In this document: one piece after another, positions 42,259-52,654 of the stretch | How positions within the stretch are numbered: position 1 is the first letter of the stretch | Layout of the letters: every line of letters begins with the position of its first letter | Assembly (NCBI GenBank): GCA_004173185.1 | Contig: SEFZ01000011.1 | Span: 62,001-126,000 of the forward strand | Reading direction: 5' to 3' | DNA from: Sphingomonadales bacterium | GTDB taxonomy: Bacteria > Pseudomonadota > Alphaproteobacteria > Sphingomonadales > Sphingomonadaceae | DNA: 64,000 nt | Program-made: the position numbers and the translations under genes | The notes under the pieces: model-generated | The model's database searches: none | Told to the model about the DNA's origin: nothing | What the model saw: the letters and a program-made list of their open reading frames with translations, nothing else

Positions 42259-43457
42259 CGCTCGACCTTTGGCACCACTTTTAGCAGCACGATCACCAGC
42301 GCCGCAAAAGCGAGGATCGCGGCGACGAGGAAGTTGCCGCCGGTAAAACCGCGCTCTGAGCCGTAGGCGAGCGACTGGGTGAGCAACAAGGGCGCGAGGA
42401 TCAACGCGAGGCTGTTGAGGCTCGCCATGCCGCCCTGCAACGCGCCCTGATGCGAGGGGTCGGTCATCCGCGAGAGCAGCGCGTTAATCGAGGGCCAGAC
42501 CAGCGCCTGAAACGCGCCGAGGACGATCAATATGCCGATCATCCACAGTTCGCGCGCGAAGATGTAGCCGATGAACACCGAGCCTCCGGCGATTATGCCG
42601 AACACGACGGTCTTTGCCTCGCCAAAGCGCTTGACCGCGCGGCCCATCACCAGCGTCTGCACCAGCGCCATCGTCACGCCCGATGCGGCTAATGACAGGC
42701 CGATCGCGCGCTCGTCCCAGCCCAGCGCGATCTCGCCGAAGAACGCCCAGGTCGCGGGATAGACCATGTGCGCGAACTGCCAGAGGAAAGCGGCGAGCAG
42801 CAGCCATTTGGCGTTGCCGGCGTGGAAGATTGGCTTGAACGCCGCGAAGACATGCGCGTTGCGCCATGCAAAGGGCCGGCGGTTTTCGGGCGCCAGCGTC
42901 TCGGGCAGCGCGACGAGGATCCAGATGGCGTTGAGCCCGGACAATATGGCGGCCGCGATGAAGGGCGCACGCGGGCCGAGTTCGGCGAGCAGCCCGCCCA
43001 TTGCTGGCCCGATGATGAAGCCCATGCCGAACGCCGCGCCCATCAGGCCGAACGTCGCGCCGCGCTTCTCAGGCGGAGTGACATCCGCGAGAATCGCGTT
43101 GGCCGGGCCGAACGATGCGCCGGTAATCCCCGCAATCAGACGCCCGACGAATAGCCAGCCGATCGTTGGCGCTACGGCCATCAGGCCATAGTCGATCGAG
43201 AAAGCGAGCATCGAAAACAGCATCACGCGCCGCCGCCCGATACTGTCACCCAGCGTGCCAAGGACTGGCCCGGCAAAGAACAGCGTGACGGCATAAGCGA
43301 CGAGCATATAGCCGCCGATCCGCGCGGCATCGGCCAGCGTCGCGCCCGATAGTTCGACGATCAAGCGAGGCAGTACCGGCATGACGATGCCGAAGCCGAT
43401 TGCGTCGATCAGCACTGCGCTAAGCGCGATCGGTACTGCCCGATGATGGAATTGCAT
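42255..43457 (-). CDS. MFS transporter, TCR/Tet-like
   Basis: ALSAVLIDAIGFGIVMPVLPRLIVEL...GPVLGTLGDSIGRRRVMLFS; 12-TM pattern. Confidence 0.9.
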   Translation of the reverse strand: MQFHHRAVPIALSAVLIDAIGFGIVMPVLPRLIVELSGATLADAARIGGYMLVAYAVTLFFAGPVLGTLGDSIGRRRVMLFSMLAFSIDYGLMAVAPTIGWLFVGRLIAGITGASFGPANAILADVTPPEKRGATFGLMGAAFGMGFIIGPAMGGLLAELGPRAPFIAAAILSGLNAIWILVALPETLAPENRRPFAWRNAHVFAAFKPIFHAGNAKWLLLAAFLWQFAHMVYPATWAFFGEIALGWDERAIGLSLAASGVTMALVQTLVMGRAVKRFGEAKTVVFGIIAGGSVFIGYIFARELWMIGILIVLGAFQALVWPSINALLSRMTDPSHQGALQGGMASLNSLALILAPLLLTQSLAYGSERGFTGGNFLVAAILAFAALVIVLLKVVPKVER

Positions 43458-43552
43458 TGCTGAAACCTTCAAAACCTTAGCTGTCACTTGACGCGCGCCG
43501 CGCCATACCGCAAATTCGAAACTAGAAGCAGGATGGAAATCCGGGGAGAGAG

Positions 43553-44773
43553 ATGGCTACCGCACCCGAAATCGATGCGCCGGTGAATGCGCTTGACGAA
43601 TTCCGCACGCAAGTCCGCGATTGGCTTGCCGCGAACTTCCCACCGAGCCTGAAAGGGCGCGACAATGCGATGTCCGCCGTCGAAGGCCCCACCGACGAGG
43701 ATGCCGAGCAACGCGCGTGGCGCGAGGCGATGGGCGAAAAGGGCTGGGGCGTGCCGACCTGGCCGAAGGAATATGGCGGCGGCGGGCTGAGCCGTGGCGA
43801 AGCGCGCGTGCTGCAGGAAGAGATGGCCAAGGCAGGGGCCTGGAACCCCATCGGCGGCATGGGCGTGATGATGTTTGGGCCGACCTTGCTCGAATATGGA
43901 TCGGACGAGCAGAAGAAGGCGCACATCCCGTCGATCGCCAAGGGCGAAATACGCTGGTGCCAGGGCTATTCGGAGCCGGGCGCGGGATCGGATCTCGCGT
44001 CGCTTCAGTGTTTTGCCGAAGATCACGGTGACCATTATGTCGTCAACGGCCAGAAGACCTGGACCAGCGGCGGCCAATGGGCGGACAAATGCTTCATGCT
44101 GGTCCGCACCGACAAGACCAAGAAGCATGAGGGTATCACCTTCCTGCTTTGCGACATGGACACGCCGGGTGTCGAAGTGAAGCCGATCGGGCTGATCAGC
44201 GGTTCCTCGCCGTTCTGCGAGACGTTTTTCACCGATGTGAAAGTGCCCAAGGCAAACCGCGTCGGGCAGGAAGGCGAGGGCTGGACGATCGGCAAGCGCC
44301 TGCTCCAGCATGAGCGCAACAGCCTGTCGGGCGGTGGCACGGCTGCGGGGCGGATGTTTGCAGGCACGCCGCTGGCGCAGATCGCCAAGAAGTTTGTCGG
44401 CGTGGATGCCGAGGGGCGGATCGCGGATGCCGATCTGCGCACCCGGATCGTGAAGCATGAGATGGATTTGCGCAGCTTCATGCTGACGCTGCGCCGTGCA
44501 TCGCTGGAGGCTAAATCCAATCAGGGGCCATCCGCCGCTACGTCGATCATGAAGAATGTCGGGGCGCGGATCATGCAGGAACGCTCGGAGCTGCTGATCG
44601 AGATCCGCGGGATGGCGGGGCTTGGCTGGGAAGGCGAGGGCTTTGACGAAGATGCGCTCAAGGACGTGCGCCACTGGCTCTTTGGCAAAGCGGTGTCGAT
44701 CTATGGCGGCTCGACCGAAATCCAGAACAACGTGATCGCCAAGCGTATCCTCGGGATGCTGGATCACCAATAG
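43553..44773 (+). CDS. Acyl-CoA dehydrogenase
   Basis: RWCQGYSEPGAGSDLASLQCFAE...VNGQKTWTSGGQWAD...YGGSTEIQNNVIAKRILGM. Confidence 0.95.
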   Translation: MATAPEIDAPVNALDEFRTQVRDWLAANFPPSLKGRDNAMSAVEGPTDEDAEQRAWREAMGEKGWGVPTWPKEYGGGGLSRGEARVLQEEMAKAGAWNPIGGMGVMMFGPTLLEYGSDEQKKAHIPSIAKGEIRWCQGYSEPGAGSDLASLQCFAEDHGDHYVVNGQKTWTSGGQWADKCFMLVRTDKTKKHEGITFLLCDMDTPGVEVKPIGLISGSSPFCETFFTDVKVPKANRVGQEGEGWTIGKRLLQHERNSLSGGGTAAGRMFAGTPLAQIAKKFVGVDAEGRIADADLRTRIVKHEMDLRSFMLTLRRASLEAKSNQGPSAATSIMKNVGARIMQERSELLIEIRGMAGLGWEGEGFDEDALKDVRHWLFGKAVSIYGGSTEIQNNVIAKRILGMLDHQ

Positions 44774-44780
44774 CTAAATC

Positions 44781-44860
44781 CGTCACCCCGGCGAAAGCCG
44801 GGGTCTCCCTCCACCGGGCGCGCGCTGGCGGCCTGAGATCCCGGCTTCCGCTGGGATGAC
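44781..44860. repeat. Family A paired palindromes
   Basis: cgtcaccccggcgaaagccggggtc...gatcccggcttccgctgggatgacg. Confidence 0.8.
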
Positions 44861-44863
44861 GAA

Positions 44864-45946
44864 ATGGGACAGAACATGGCAATACTCACCGAAGAACAGA
44901 CGATGCTGCGCGATATGGCGCGCGAATGGGCGGACAATGAATCGCCCGTCACGGCCTTTCGCAAGATGCGCAACGGCGCGCCTGCGAGCTTTTATGATCC
45001 CGAGGCGTGGACCGCGCAGGCCGAAATGGGCTGGGCAGGCATCCTTGTACCCGAAGAGCAAGGCGGGGTGGGCATGGGCTTCCTGTCGCTCGGGCTGGTG
45101 CTTGAGCAATTGGGCCGCAACCTTGCCGCGACGCCGCTTGCCGCGACTGCGGCTGCGACCAGTGCGATCGTGATCGGTGGATCGGATGCGCAAAAGGCCG
45201 AGTGGCTGCCGAAGATCGCCAGCGGTGAAGTCGTTGCGACGCTCGCTATCGATGAGGGCCCGCGCTTCACCGGCGCGGCCGCGAGCGCAACGGTCGTCGG
45301 TGGTAAGCTCAGTGGCACCAAGGAATTCGTTGCCGAGGGTGATAGTGCGCAGCTGTTCGTCGTCTCGGCGGCGGACGGGCTGTATCTCGTCCCGGGCGAT
45401 GAAGGCGTGACGCGCAGCTCGCGCAAGCTGGCGGATTCACGCAGCCATGCGCAGGTGGCGTTCGATGGTGCGCCGGCGGAGAAACTGGAAGGCGGCAGCG
45501 ACCTCGTCACCCAGGTGACCGATCGCGCGGCAATTGCCATCGCCGCCGAAATGCTCGGCATGGCCGAAGCCGCGTTTGCCCAGACCAATGACTATCTCAA
45601 GACGCGGGTGCAATTCGGTCAGGTGCTGGCGAGCTTTCAGGCGTTGCAGCATCGCATGGCCAAGATGTTTACCGAGCTCGAGCTGATGCGCTCGGTGGTC
45701 GAGGCGGCGCTGGAGGCAGCCGAGTCCGGCCGCGCTACGATCAGTCAGGAAGCCAGTCTGGCGAAAGCAGTGGCGAACGAGACGCTGCATCTGGTGAGCC
45801 GTGAGATGGTGCAGCTCCATGGCGGCATCGGCATGACCGACGAGCATGACGCGGGCTTCTATCTGAAGCGCGCCCGCGTGCTCGAACAGATGTGGGGCAA
45901 TGCGTCGTGGCACCGCGAGCGTTTTGCGCGACTCAACGGTTATTAG
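44864..45946 (+). CDS. Acyl-CoA dehydrogenase, short partner type
   Basis: TEEQTMLRDMAREWADNESPV...VQFGQVLASFQALQHRMAKM...QLHGGIGMTDEHDAGFYLKRA. Confidence 0.93.
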   Translation: MGQNMAILTEEQTMLRDMAREWADNESPVTAFRKMRNGAPASFYDPEAWTAQAEMGWAGILVPEEQGGVGMGFLSLGLVLEQLGRNLAATPLAATAAATSAIVIGGSDAQKAEWLPKIASGEVVATLAIDEGPRFTGAAASATVVGGKLSGTKEFVAEGDSAQLFVVSAADGLYLVPGDEGVTRSSRKLADSRSHAQVAFDGAPAEKLEGGSDLVTQVTDRAAIAIAAEMLGMAEAAFAQTNDYLKTRVQFGQVLASFQALQHRMAKMFTELELMRSVVEAALEAAESGRATISQEASLAKAVANETLHLVSREMVQLHGGIGMTDEHDAGFYLKRARVLEQMWGNASWHRERFARLNGY

Positions 45947-46147
45947 TCCATTCCGGTTGGTAATATGCCTCGAGCACCCGTCTGCGTGCGGCGATCCACC
46001 TTCATTATATGACATTTGCGCAACACTGCGGGGTAAGTCCCGCTTTGCAACGTTAGTTATGCTTGACGGGCCTTAGTAAAATCGATGTATTCGAGTTTAC
46101 GGTATGGAGCCGCAAAGTGCTCCAGCCATGTGGTGGGAGAGAATGCG

Positions 46148-48874
46148 ATGCGGTTACGCTTTTTGACGGCTTGTGCGGTTCCGGCACTTATCCTGGGTGC
46201 TGCTGCACCCGCTTTCGCGCAGGACGCACCGGCAAGCGCCGAAGCGACGCAGGAAGATGACGACAACCAGATCATCGTGACGGCGCAGGGTCGCTCGCAG
46301 GTTCTGTCTGAAGTGCCGCTCGCGATTACTGCGATCAGCGCGGACAGCCTGGAAAATACCGGCGCGAGCGACATTCGCCAGCTCAACCAGATCGCGCCAT
46401 CGCTGATGGTGTCGTCGACGGGCAGCGAAGCGAACGGCTCGGCCCGTATTCGCGGCATCGGCACCGTGGGCGACAATCCCGGTCTCGAAAGCTCGGTCGC
46501 AGTGTTCATCGATGGCGTTTATCGCTCGCGTTCGGGCATGGGCCTGAACGAACTCGGCGATATCGATCGGATCGAAGTGCTGCGTGGACCGCAGGGCACC
46601 CTGTTCGGGCGCAACGCATCGGCCGGCATCATCAGCATCGTCAGCAAGGCGCCGTCGCCCACGTTCAGCGCGGGCGCCGAAGCAACCTATGGCAATTATG
46701 ATTATATCCGCGTGGCCGGGCATGTGAACGTGCCGCTCACCGAAGCGCTCGCTGCGCGCATCGACGCGACTTATGTGAAGCGCGATGGTTTCTACCATGA
46801 CGTGACCAACAATGTGGACGTCAACAATCGCGACCGCTTCTTCATCCGCGGCCAGATCCAGTATGAGCCATCGAGCGATCTGACGATCCGTCTGATCGGC
46901 GACTATACCAAGCGCAACGAATCCTGCTGCGGCGCGGTCTATGTCGATTCATCCACCAACCAGTATATCGGCGCGCTCAACGATCCGGCGCAGAACAACA
47001 TCGTCGCCGTGTTGCGCGATCTCGGCCAGCCGCTCGCGGCTTTCTCGAACCCCTATAGCCGCAACCTCTATGTCACGCGCGGGCGCTCTTATGGCGGCTC
47101 GACCACCGATGGCGGCGTATCGGCGCAGGTCGATTGGGATCTGGGTGGCGCGAAGCTGACCTCGATCACCGGCTATCGCGATTATAAGAGCGATCAGGCG
47201 TCCGACACCGATTATAGCTTCGCCGATCTCCTCTATCGCGCGGACAATGGCGGTTCGGCGCGTTCGTTCAAGACGTTCAGCCAGGAATTGCGCCTGCAGG
47301 GCACAGCATTTGGCGAAGCCGTCGACTGGCTGATCGGCGGCTATTACGGCAACGAAGACCTCGAAGTGACCGACAATCTGCGTTTCGGCACCCAATATGG
47401 CCGCTTCGCCACCTGCCGCATCATCTCGGGCGGTGGTCTGTCTGCGCTATATTCGCCGACTTCGCCGGGTTGCCTTGCGGCACGTCCGGCAGCGTTCGGC
47501 GCGGCATCGCCGATCATCTACGCTGCCTTTGATCGTCTCGATGCCGTCAACGACAAGGGCTCAACGCGCGATCTCTACACGCAGAACAGCCGCAACTATG
47601 CGTTCTTCACGCATAACATCATCCACATGGCGCCCGGCCTCGATCTGACGCTGGGCCTGCGCTACACCAACGAGCGCAAGCGTTTCGCTGCCACCTTCGG
47701 CAACGACAACACCGCCTGCGTCGCCAACCAGACCGCGCTGCTGCCGTTCCGCTCCACCGCGGCGCTCACGGCAGTCATCGATGGTCTGCTCGGCCTGTCG
47801 TGCCAGGGCAATTCGACTTCCGAACTGAACGGCGTCAGCATCAATTCGAGCCGCAAGGAGAACCGCTGGACCGGCACTTCGGTGCTCTCGTACAAGTTCA
47901 ACGAGCAGCTGATGGGCTATGCCAGCGTATCATCCGGCTACAAAGCGGGCGGTTTCAACCTTGACCGTTCGGCGCTCAAGATTCCGATCCTGCCGTTCGG
48001 CGGACAGGCGGGCACGCAGGCACTGGCTGCCAATCTCCAGTTCGATCCGGAGACGGTGACCTCCTACGAACTCGGCCTGAAATACGGCTCGGGGCCGTTT
48101 ACCGCGAGCGTTGCTGTCTTCCGTCAGGAGTTCCGGAACTTCCAGCTGAACACGTTCAACGGCACGGTCTTCCTCGTCCAGAACATCAACGGTTGTAAGA
48201 CCGATCTGGGCGGTGGCGATCGCGATCAGAGCAAGTTCACCGGTGGGGCGAACTACAACGCCAATGCTTCCGCCACCGGATCGTGCGCGCCCGGCAACGT
48301 GACGCACGGCGTGGTCTCCAGCGGCATCGAGATCGAAGCCTCGCTGGTTCCGATGCGTGATCTGCGCATCGGTCTGGGCCTGACCTATGCCAAGACCAAG
48401 TATAACGACCAGCTCGTCGGCAATCAGCGCGGCGTGCCGCTCGATCAGGCGTTGCGCCTGTTGCCGGGCAAGAACCTGTCGAACGCGCCCGAATATGTCG
48501 CCACGGCATCGGTGGCGTGGACGCCGGAACTTGGCGGCGGCCTGAGCGGCCTGCTCTACATGGATACACGTCTGACCGACGATTATAACACCGGCTCTGA
48601 CCTGTTCCCGCAAAAGGCACAGACCAGCTTCGCGGTGTTCAACGCTCGCATCGGCATCCGCGGGCGCGATCAGCGCTGGGGCATCGAGTTCTGGGGGCAG
48701 AACATCTTCGAAAAGAACTATGCCCAGGTCGCGTTCAACTCGCCGTTCCAGGAAGGCGGGACCAGCACGACCACGGCCTTTGCCGATCCGCAATATCCGG
48801 GCGGCCGCCAGATCTTCTCGGCCTTCCTTGCGGAGCCGCGGACCTATGGTCTTACGCTGCGCACCAAGTTCTGA
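46148..48874 (+). CDS. TonB-dependent receptor
   Basis: Signal peptide; QIIVTAQGRSQVLSEVPLAITAIS; VEVLRGPQGTLFGRNASAGIISIVSKAPS; C-terminal LTLRTKF. Confidence 0.96.
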   Translation: MRLRFLTACAVPALILGAAAPAFAQDAPASAEATQEDDDNQIIVTAQGRSQVLSEVPLAITAISADSLENTGASDIRQLNQIAPSLMVSSTGSEANGSARIRGIGTVGDNPGLESSVAVFIDGVYRSRSGMGLNELGDIDRIEVLRGPQGTLFGRNASAGIISIVSKAPSPTFSAGAEATYGNYDYIRVAGHVNVPLTEALAARIDATYVKRDGFYHDVTNNVDVNNRDRFFIRGQIQYEPSSDLTIRLIGDYTKRNESCCGAVYVDSSTNQYIGALNDPAQNNIVAVLRDLGQPLAAFSNPYSRNLYVTRGRSYGGSTTDGGVSAQVDWDLGGAKLTSITGYRDYKSDQASDTDYSFADLLYRADNGGSARSFKTFSQELRLQGTAFGEAVDWLIGGYYGNEDLEVTDNLRFGTQYGRFATCRIISGGGLSALYSPTSPGCLAARPAAFGAASPIIYAAFDRLDAVNDKGSTRDLYTQNSRNYAFFTHNIIHMAPGLDLTLGLRYTNERKRFAATFGNDNTACVANQTALLPFRSTAALTAVIDGLLGLSCQGNSTSELNGVSINSSRKENRWTGTSVLSYKFNEQLMGYASVSSGYKAGGFNLDRSALKIPILPFGGQAGTQALAANLQFDPETVTSYELGLKYGSGPFTASVAVFRQEFRNFQLNTFNGTVFLVQNINGCKTDLGGGDRDQSKFTGGANYNANASATGSCAPGNVTHGVVSSGIEIEASLVPMRDLRIGLGLTYAKTKYNDQLVGNQRGVPLDQALRLLPGKNLSNAPEYVATASVAWTPELGGGLSGLLYMDTRLTDDYNTGSDLFPQKAQTSFAVFNARIGIRGRDQRWGIEFWGQNIFEKNYAQVAFNSPFQEGGTSTTTAFADPQYPGGRQIFSAFLAEPRTYGLTLRTKF

Positions 48875-48900
48875 TCGAAGCTTCAAAGGCTCAACAGGGG

Positions 48901-48937
48901 AATGGGCTCGCGGGAAACCGCGGGCCCATTTCTTTTT
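48901..48937 (+). terminator. Rho-independent terminator
   Basis: aatgggctcgcgg-gaaa-ccgcgggcccatttcttttt. Confidence 0.85.
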
Positions 48938-48989
48938 CAGACAGCATTCATGCGGACGAGCGCAGGGACGGGGCCAAGGAGACCGACCC

Positions 48990-49361
48990 GTGAACCAGTT
49001 GATCGTCGCCAGCCTCGCTCTGATCCTGACCGCCGGAAGCGCCGCCGCGCATCCACAGGCGGCCAAGGCATGCGATCTCACCGTGAATTTCGGCAGCTAT
49101 GCGATGGGGATCGACCGGCCGACCTTCACCAAGGTCGAGCAGCTTCTGGCGCGCGACCGGGGCGTGGCGCGCAGCGATCAACAGCGCTGGGGCCGCGAAG
49201 GCGAAGTGACGATCTGCGTGGACACCAAGCGCCGGGCCGATACGACGCGGCTATATTCCAGGATCCGCGCGCTATTTCCCCGCAAGCCGCGCGGGCCGCT
49301 GACCGTGGAAACTGCGAGCGGCGCGAAATTTCAGTCTCCGCGCAGCTTGCCACACGGCTGA
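48990..49361 (+). CDS. Small secreted protein (UrcA-like), hypothetical
   Basis: GTG start after an aagga SD; signal peptide NQLIVASLALILTAGSAAAHP. Confidence 0.5.
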   Translation: MNQLIVASLALILTAGSAAAHPQAAKACDLTVNFGSYAMGIDRPTFTKVEQLLARDRGVARSDQQRWGREGEVTICVDTKRRADTTRLYSRIRALFPRKPRGPLTVETASGAKFQSPRSLPHG

Positions 49362-49365
49362 CCGG

Positions 49366-49890
49366 CTATTGCCCGAAGTGACGCTTTCCCTCGGCAACGG
49401 GCGTCGCCGCCTGAATGCGCTTAAGCGCGCTGAAATTGTCGGTGCACACGGCGGTAGCCACGCGCTGTGCGACCGATTCCGGGTTTAGTTTGACTGGGTC
49501 TCCGGGATGATCGCCTCCGAACACGACGGCATTGTTCAAGCGCAGCGAAGAGCCAAGGATCGTGTAGGTGTTGGCCGTGCAATCGTAGCGATTGCGGATG
49601 CGCACTTCGTCATATTGCCTGCCGTCATGGAAAGCGCGGGTTTTGGGATAGACCCCCGAAGTCCATACGTCGCGGACGTTTGACGAGGGTGCCATGACGG
49701 ATCGTGCGTCGACCATGGTCAGCAAACGATTATCGCCTTCGCCCGTTTGCCCTGCCACGTACCAAGTTGCGGTTTGCGCCATCGCGCTTGCTGGCATGAG
49801 TGCAGCGAGAAATATGGCGGCAAATGCTGGGTTCACGGGGCGCTCCTTTGTTGCCCGCACGGTATCGACGAATAGACCGAAGGCAAGCAT
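49366..49890 (-). CDS. Surface-adhesin E-like secreted protein
   Basis: TATWYVAGQTGEGDNRLLTMVDARSV...YDEVRIRNRYDCTANTYTILGSSL. Start may be internal. Confidence 0.6.
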   Translation of the reverse strand: MLAFGLFVDTVRATKERPVNPAFAAIFLAALMPASAMAQTATWYVAGQTGEGDNRLLTMVDARSVMAPSSNVRDVWTSGVYPKTRAFHDGRQYDEVRIRNRYDCTANTYTILGSSLRLNNAVVFGGDHPGDPVKLNPESVAQRVATAVCTDNFSALKRIQAATPVAEGKRHFGQ

Positions 49891-49909
49891 CGAAGCGGCG
49901 CTTTGAGGC

Positions 49910-51154
49910 TCAGCGGTTCAGCGCGCGATCGTCGAACAGGCCGAATGCCAGCGATGAGGCGTAATACGCGATAGCCTGTTCGCGCGGCATGGTGCTCGCC
50001 CATTTGCGCATGTCGAACGCGGCGTTCTGGAGCGCCATCAGCGCTTGCGAGGCGACCAGCGGATCGATCGCGCGGATCGAACCCTCGGCAATGCCATCGG
50101 AGAGCATGCCGGCGAAGCGGCGGGCGATGCGGTTCGAACGGTCGATCATCGTGGTGCGCACGCGCGGGGGCAGGCCGGATAGTGCCGTGGTGCGCAGTAG
50201 CGGACCGCGCTCGGAAAATTGAACGTCGAGCAGGGTGGCGATGGTGCTTTCGAGCCGCTGCCAATGGCTGCCTTCATGGCTCTCCGCCAGGCGCTGGGCA
50301 TCGGCAATGATGTCGAAGCTGCGCTTGTAGCAGGCGATGACCAGCTCATCCTTGGCATCGAGATGGTGGTAGAAGCTGCCCTTGGTGACGTTGAGTTCGC
50401 TGGCGATCTTCTGGACCGATGCGCCGCGATAGCCGAGTTCGTTGATCAGCCGGGTGGCGGCGAGCAGAAAGGCTTCGCGACCGGGTTCGGGCTCTTCATT
50501 CTCGATATTGAACATCTCCGGGGCCCAGCTCTCGCCCTGCGCGGCGATGCCGTGGCGGAACACGTCCATCAGGCGCGCCTCGACGCGCGGATATTCATCG
50601 ACTTCGTAGCGGGTGAGCCAGGCGGGGAGCCAGAAGGTGTTTTCCAGCAGCACGTGCGCGCGGGCGCCGTGCAGATCGGTTTCGGCGCGGTTGGCGGGCG
50701 GACCCCACAGGCTGCGCGTCTTGCGGAAAACGCCGCGCCAGCGCTCGAGCAGTTCGCGCTTCACCGGGTCTTCCATCGCGCGAAGATCGGAGAGAATCGC
50801 GAAATCGCGTTCTTCGCCGCGGCGGATGCTGGCAAGGCGCTCCATGTTGATCGTCAGATAGCGCGCGACTCGCGCCTCGGGCGTGGCCTCTTCGGCAGCC
50901 TCGGCAAGCATTGCCTCCAGCCGATCGAGCGTCTGTTCGAACGCGGCGGCGGCAAGGTCTTCCTTGCGCTTGAAATAATAGGTGACCGACGTGGTGTTGA
51001 GCCCGACGCGGCGGGCCACATCGGCAAAGGTCATGCCCTTCGCGCTCTGTTCATTGATCGCATCGGCGGCGGCCGCCAGAATAGCGTCGCGTTTCGCCTG
51101 AAAGCGTTTGGTGCCGCTTTCGATTTTGGAACCTATGTCATTTGGCGCATTCAT
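49910..51154 (-). CDS. TetR-family regulator with two tandem TetR DNA-binding domains
   Basis: First HTH GMTFADVARRVGLNTTSVTYYFKRKEDLAAAAF; second HTH GASVQKIASELNVTKGSFYHHLDAKDELVIACY in one 414-aa ORF. Confidence 0.92.
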   Translation of the reverse strand: MNAPNDIGSKIESGTKRFQAKRDAILAAAADAINEQSAKGMTFADVARRVGLNTTSVTYYFKRKEDLAAAAFEQTLDRLEAMLAEAAEEATPEARVARYLTINMERLASIRRGEERDFAILSDLRAMEDPVKRELLERWRGVFRKTRSLWGPPANRAETDLHGARAHVLLENTFWLPAWLTRYEVDEYPRVEARLMDVFRHGIAAQGESWAPEMFNIENEEPEPGREAFLLAATRLINELGYRGASVQKIASELNVTKGSFYHHLDAKDELVIACYKRSFDIIADAQRLAESHEGSHWQRLESTIATLLDVQFSERGPLLRTTALSGLPPRVRTTMIDRSNRIARRFAGMLSDGIAEGSIRAIDPLVASQALMALQNAAFDMRKWASTMPREQAIAYYASSLAFGLFDDRALNR

Positions 51155-51295
51155 GGATGCAGTTTAGACATTTTGCGGCAACGCCAAAGCGCTTTTTTGA
51201 ATATGCGATTTGCCAAATTTTCTAGGGTCTGCGGCCTTTACCGAATATCGGGTACGCTCTAAGCCGGGCCCGACGACAGATTGGGAGAGTATGCC

Positions 51296-52561
51296 ATGGA
51301 CTTCACGCTGACCGAGCGCGAAACCTATTTCCGCGACCGCGTGAAGGGGTTCATCGACACCCGCATCCGCCCGCGCGACAAGGATTATGCCACCGAAGCG
51401 CATACCGGCGAACGCTGGAAGGTGAACCGGGTTTTGGAAGAAGTGAAGGCCGACGCCAAGGCGCAGGGTCTGTGGAATTTCTTCATGCCGCCGCATTCGG
51501 GGCAGAGCCATGTCGATGACAGTTTCGAGTTCAAGGGAACCCAGCTCAGCAACCTCGAATATGCGCTGTGCGCTGAGGAAATGGGCCGCATCGGCTGGGC
51601 GTCGGAGGTGTTCAACTGCTCGGCGCCGGATACCGGCAACATGGAAGTGTTCCACCGTTACGGCACGCGCGCGCAGAAGGAACAGTATCTCCAGCCGCTG
51701 ATGGAAGGCGAGATTCGCTCGGCATTCCTGATGACCGAGCCGGCGGTGGCTTCGTCCGATGCGACCAATATCCAGACCGCGATGGTGCGTGACGGCGATC
51801 ATTATGTGATCAACGGGAGGAAATGGTGGTCCTCGGGCGTGGGCGATCCGCGCTGCAAGGTCGCGATCGTGATGGGCAAGACCAATCCCGACGCTGCCCG
51901 ACATGCCCAGCAAAGCATGATCCTTGTCCCGATGGACGCGCCCGGCGTGAAGATCGAGCGGATGCTTTCGGTCTATGGGTATGATCATGCGCCGCACGGC
52001 CATGGCGAAGTGGTGCTCGAAAATGTCCGCGTGCCGGCCGAGAATGTCCTGCTTGGCGAAGGGCGTGGCTTCGAGATCGCGCAGGGCCGGCTTGGGCCGG
52101 GCCGCATTCATCACTGCATGCGCACGATCGGCGTCGCGGAAGAAGCGATCGAAGCGATGACCAAGCGCCTGCTGAGCCGTGTCGCTTTCGGCAAGCGGCT
52201 CGCGGATCATTCGGTGTGGGAAGAGCGGATCGCCCGTGCCCGCATCGATATCGAAATGACCCGTCTGCTGTGCCTAAAGGCCGCCGACATGATGGACCGG
52301 GCGGGCAACAAGGCCGCGCAGCTCGAGATCGCGATGATCAAGGTTCAGGCGCCGCTGATGGCGCTGGAGATCATCGACAATGCGATTCAGGCGCATGGCG
52401 GCGGCGGCGTTTCGGGCGATTTCCATCTGGCGCATGACTGGGCCGCCATTCGTACGCTGCGTTTCGCCGACGGTCCGGATGAGGTTCATAACCGCGCCAT
52501 TGCCCGGAACGAGTTTGGCAAATGGGGCGACTGGAAGGTCGAATTGCCACCGCGCACCTGA
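51296..52561 (+). CDS. Acyl-CoA dehydrogenase, ACAD10/11-like
   Basis: [58 protein letters not shown]. Confidence 0.95.
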   Translation: MDFTLTERETYFRDRVKGFIDTRIRPRDKDYATEAHTGERWKVNRVLEEVKADAKAQGLWNFFMPPHSGQSHVDDSFEFKGTQLSNLEYALCAEEMGRIGWASEVFNCSAPDTGNMEVFHRYGTRAQKEQYLQPLMEGEIRSAFLMTEPAVASSDATNIQTAMVRDGDHYVINGRKWWSSGVGDPRCKVAIVMGKTNPDAARHAQQSMILVPMDAPGVKIERMLSVYGYDHAPHGHGEVVLENVRVPAENVLLGEGRGFEIAQGRLGPGRIHHCMRTIGVAEEAIEAMTKRLLSRVAFGKRLADHSVWEERIARARIDIEMTRLLCLKAADMMDRAGNKAAQLEIAMIKVQAPLMALEIIDNAIQAHGGGGVSGDFHLAHDWAAIRTLRFADGPDEVHNRAIARNEFGKWGDWKVELPPRT

Positions 52562-52643
52562 CCCTCCTCCCGGCGAAAGCCGGGGGCCGGGCTTACTCAA
52601 ACATCGCCTGTAACGCTGGACCCCGGCTTTGGCGGGGGTGACG
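52561..52643. repeat. Family A paired palindromes
   Basis: cccggcgaaagccggg...ggaccccggctttggcgggggtgacgg. Confidence 0.75.
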
Positions 52644-52654
52644 GAAGGAAGAAG

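Noticed and set aside
42255-43457. Calling the MFS gene a tetracycline-resistance determinant
   Set aside because: It is TetA-like in family, but has no adjacent tetR and sits in a catabolic region; substrate cannot be assigned from sequence alone.
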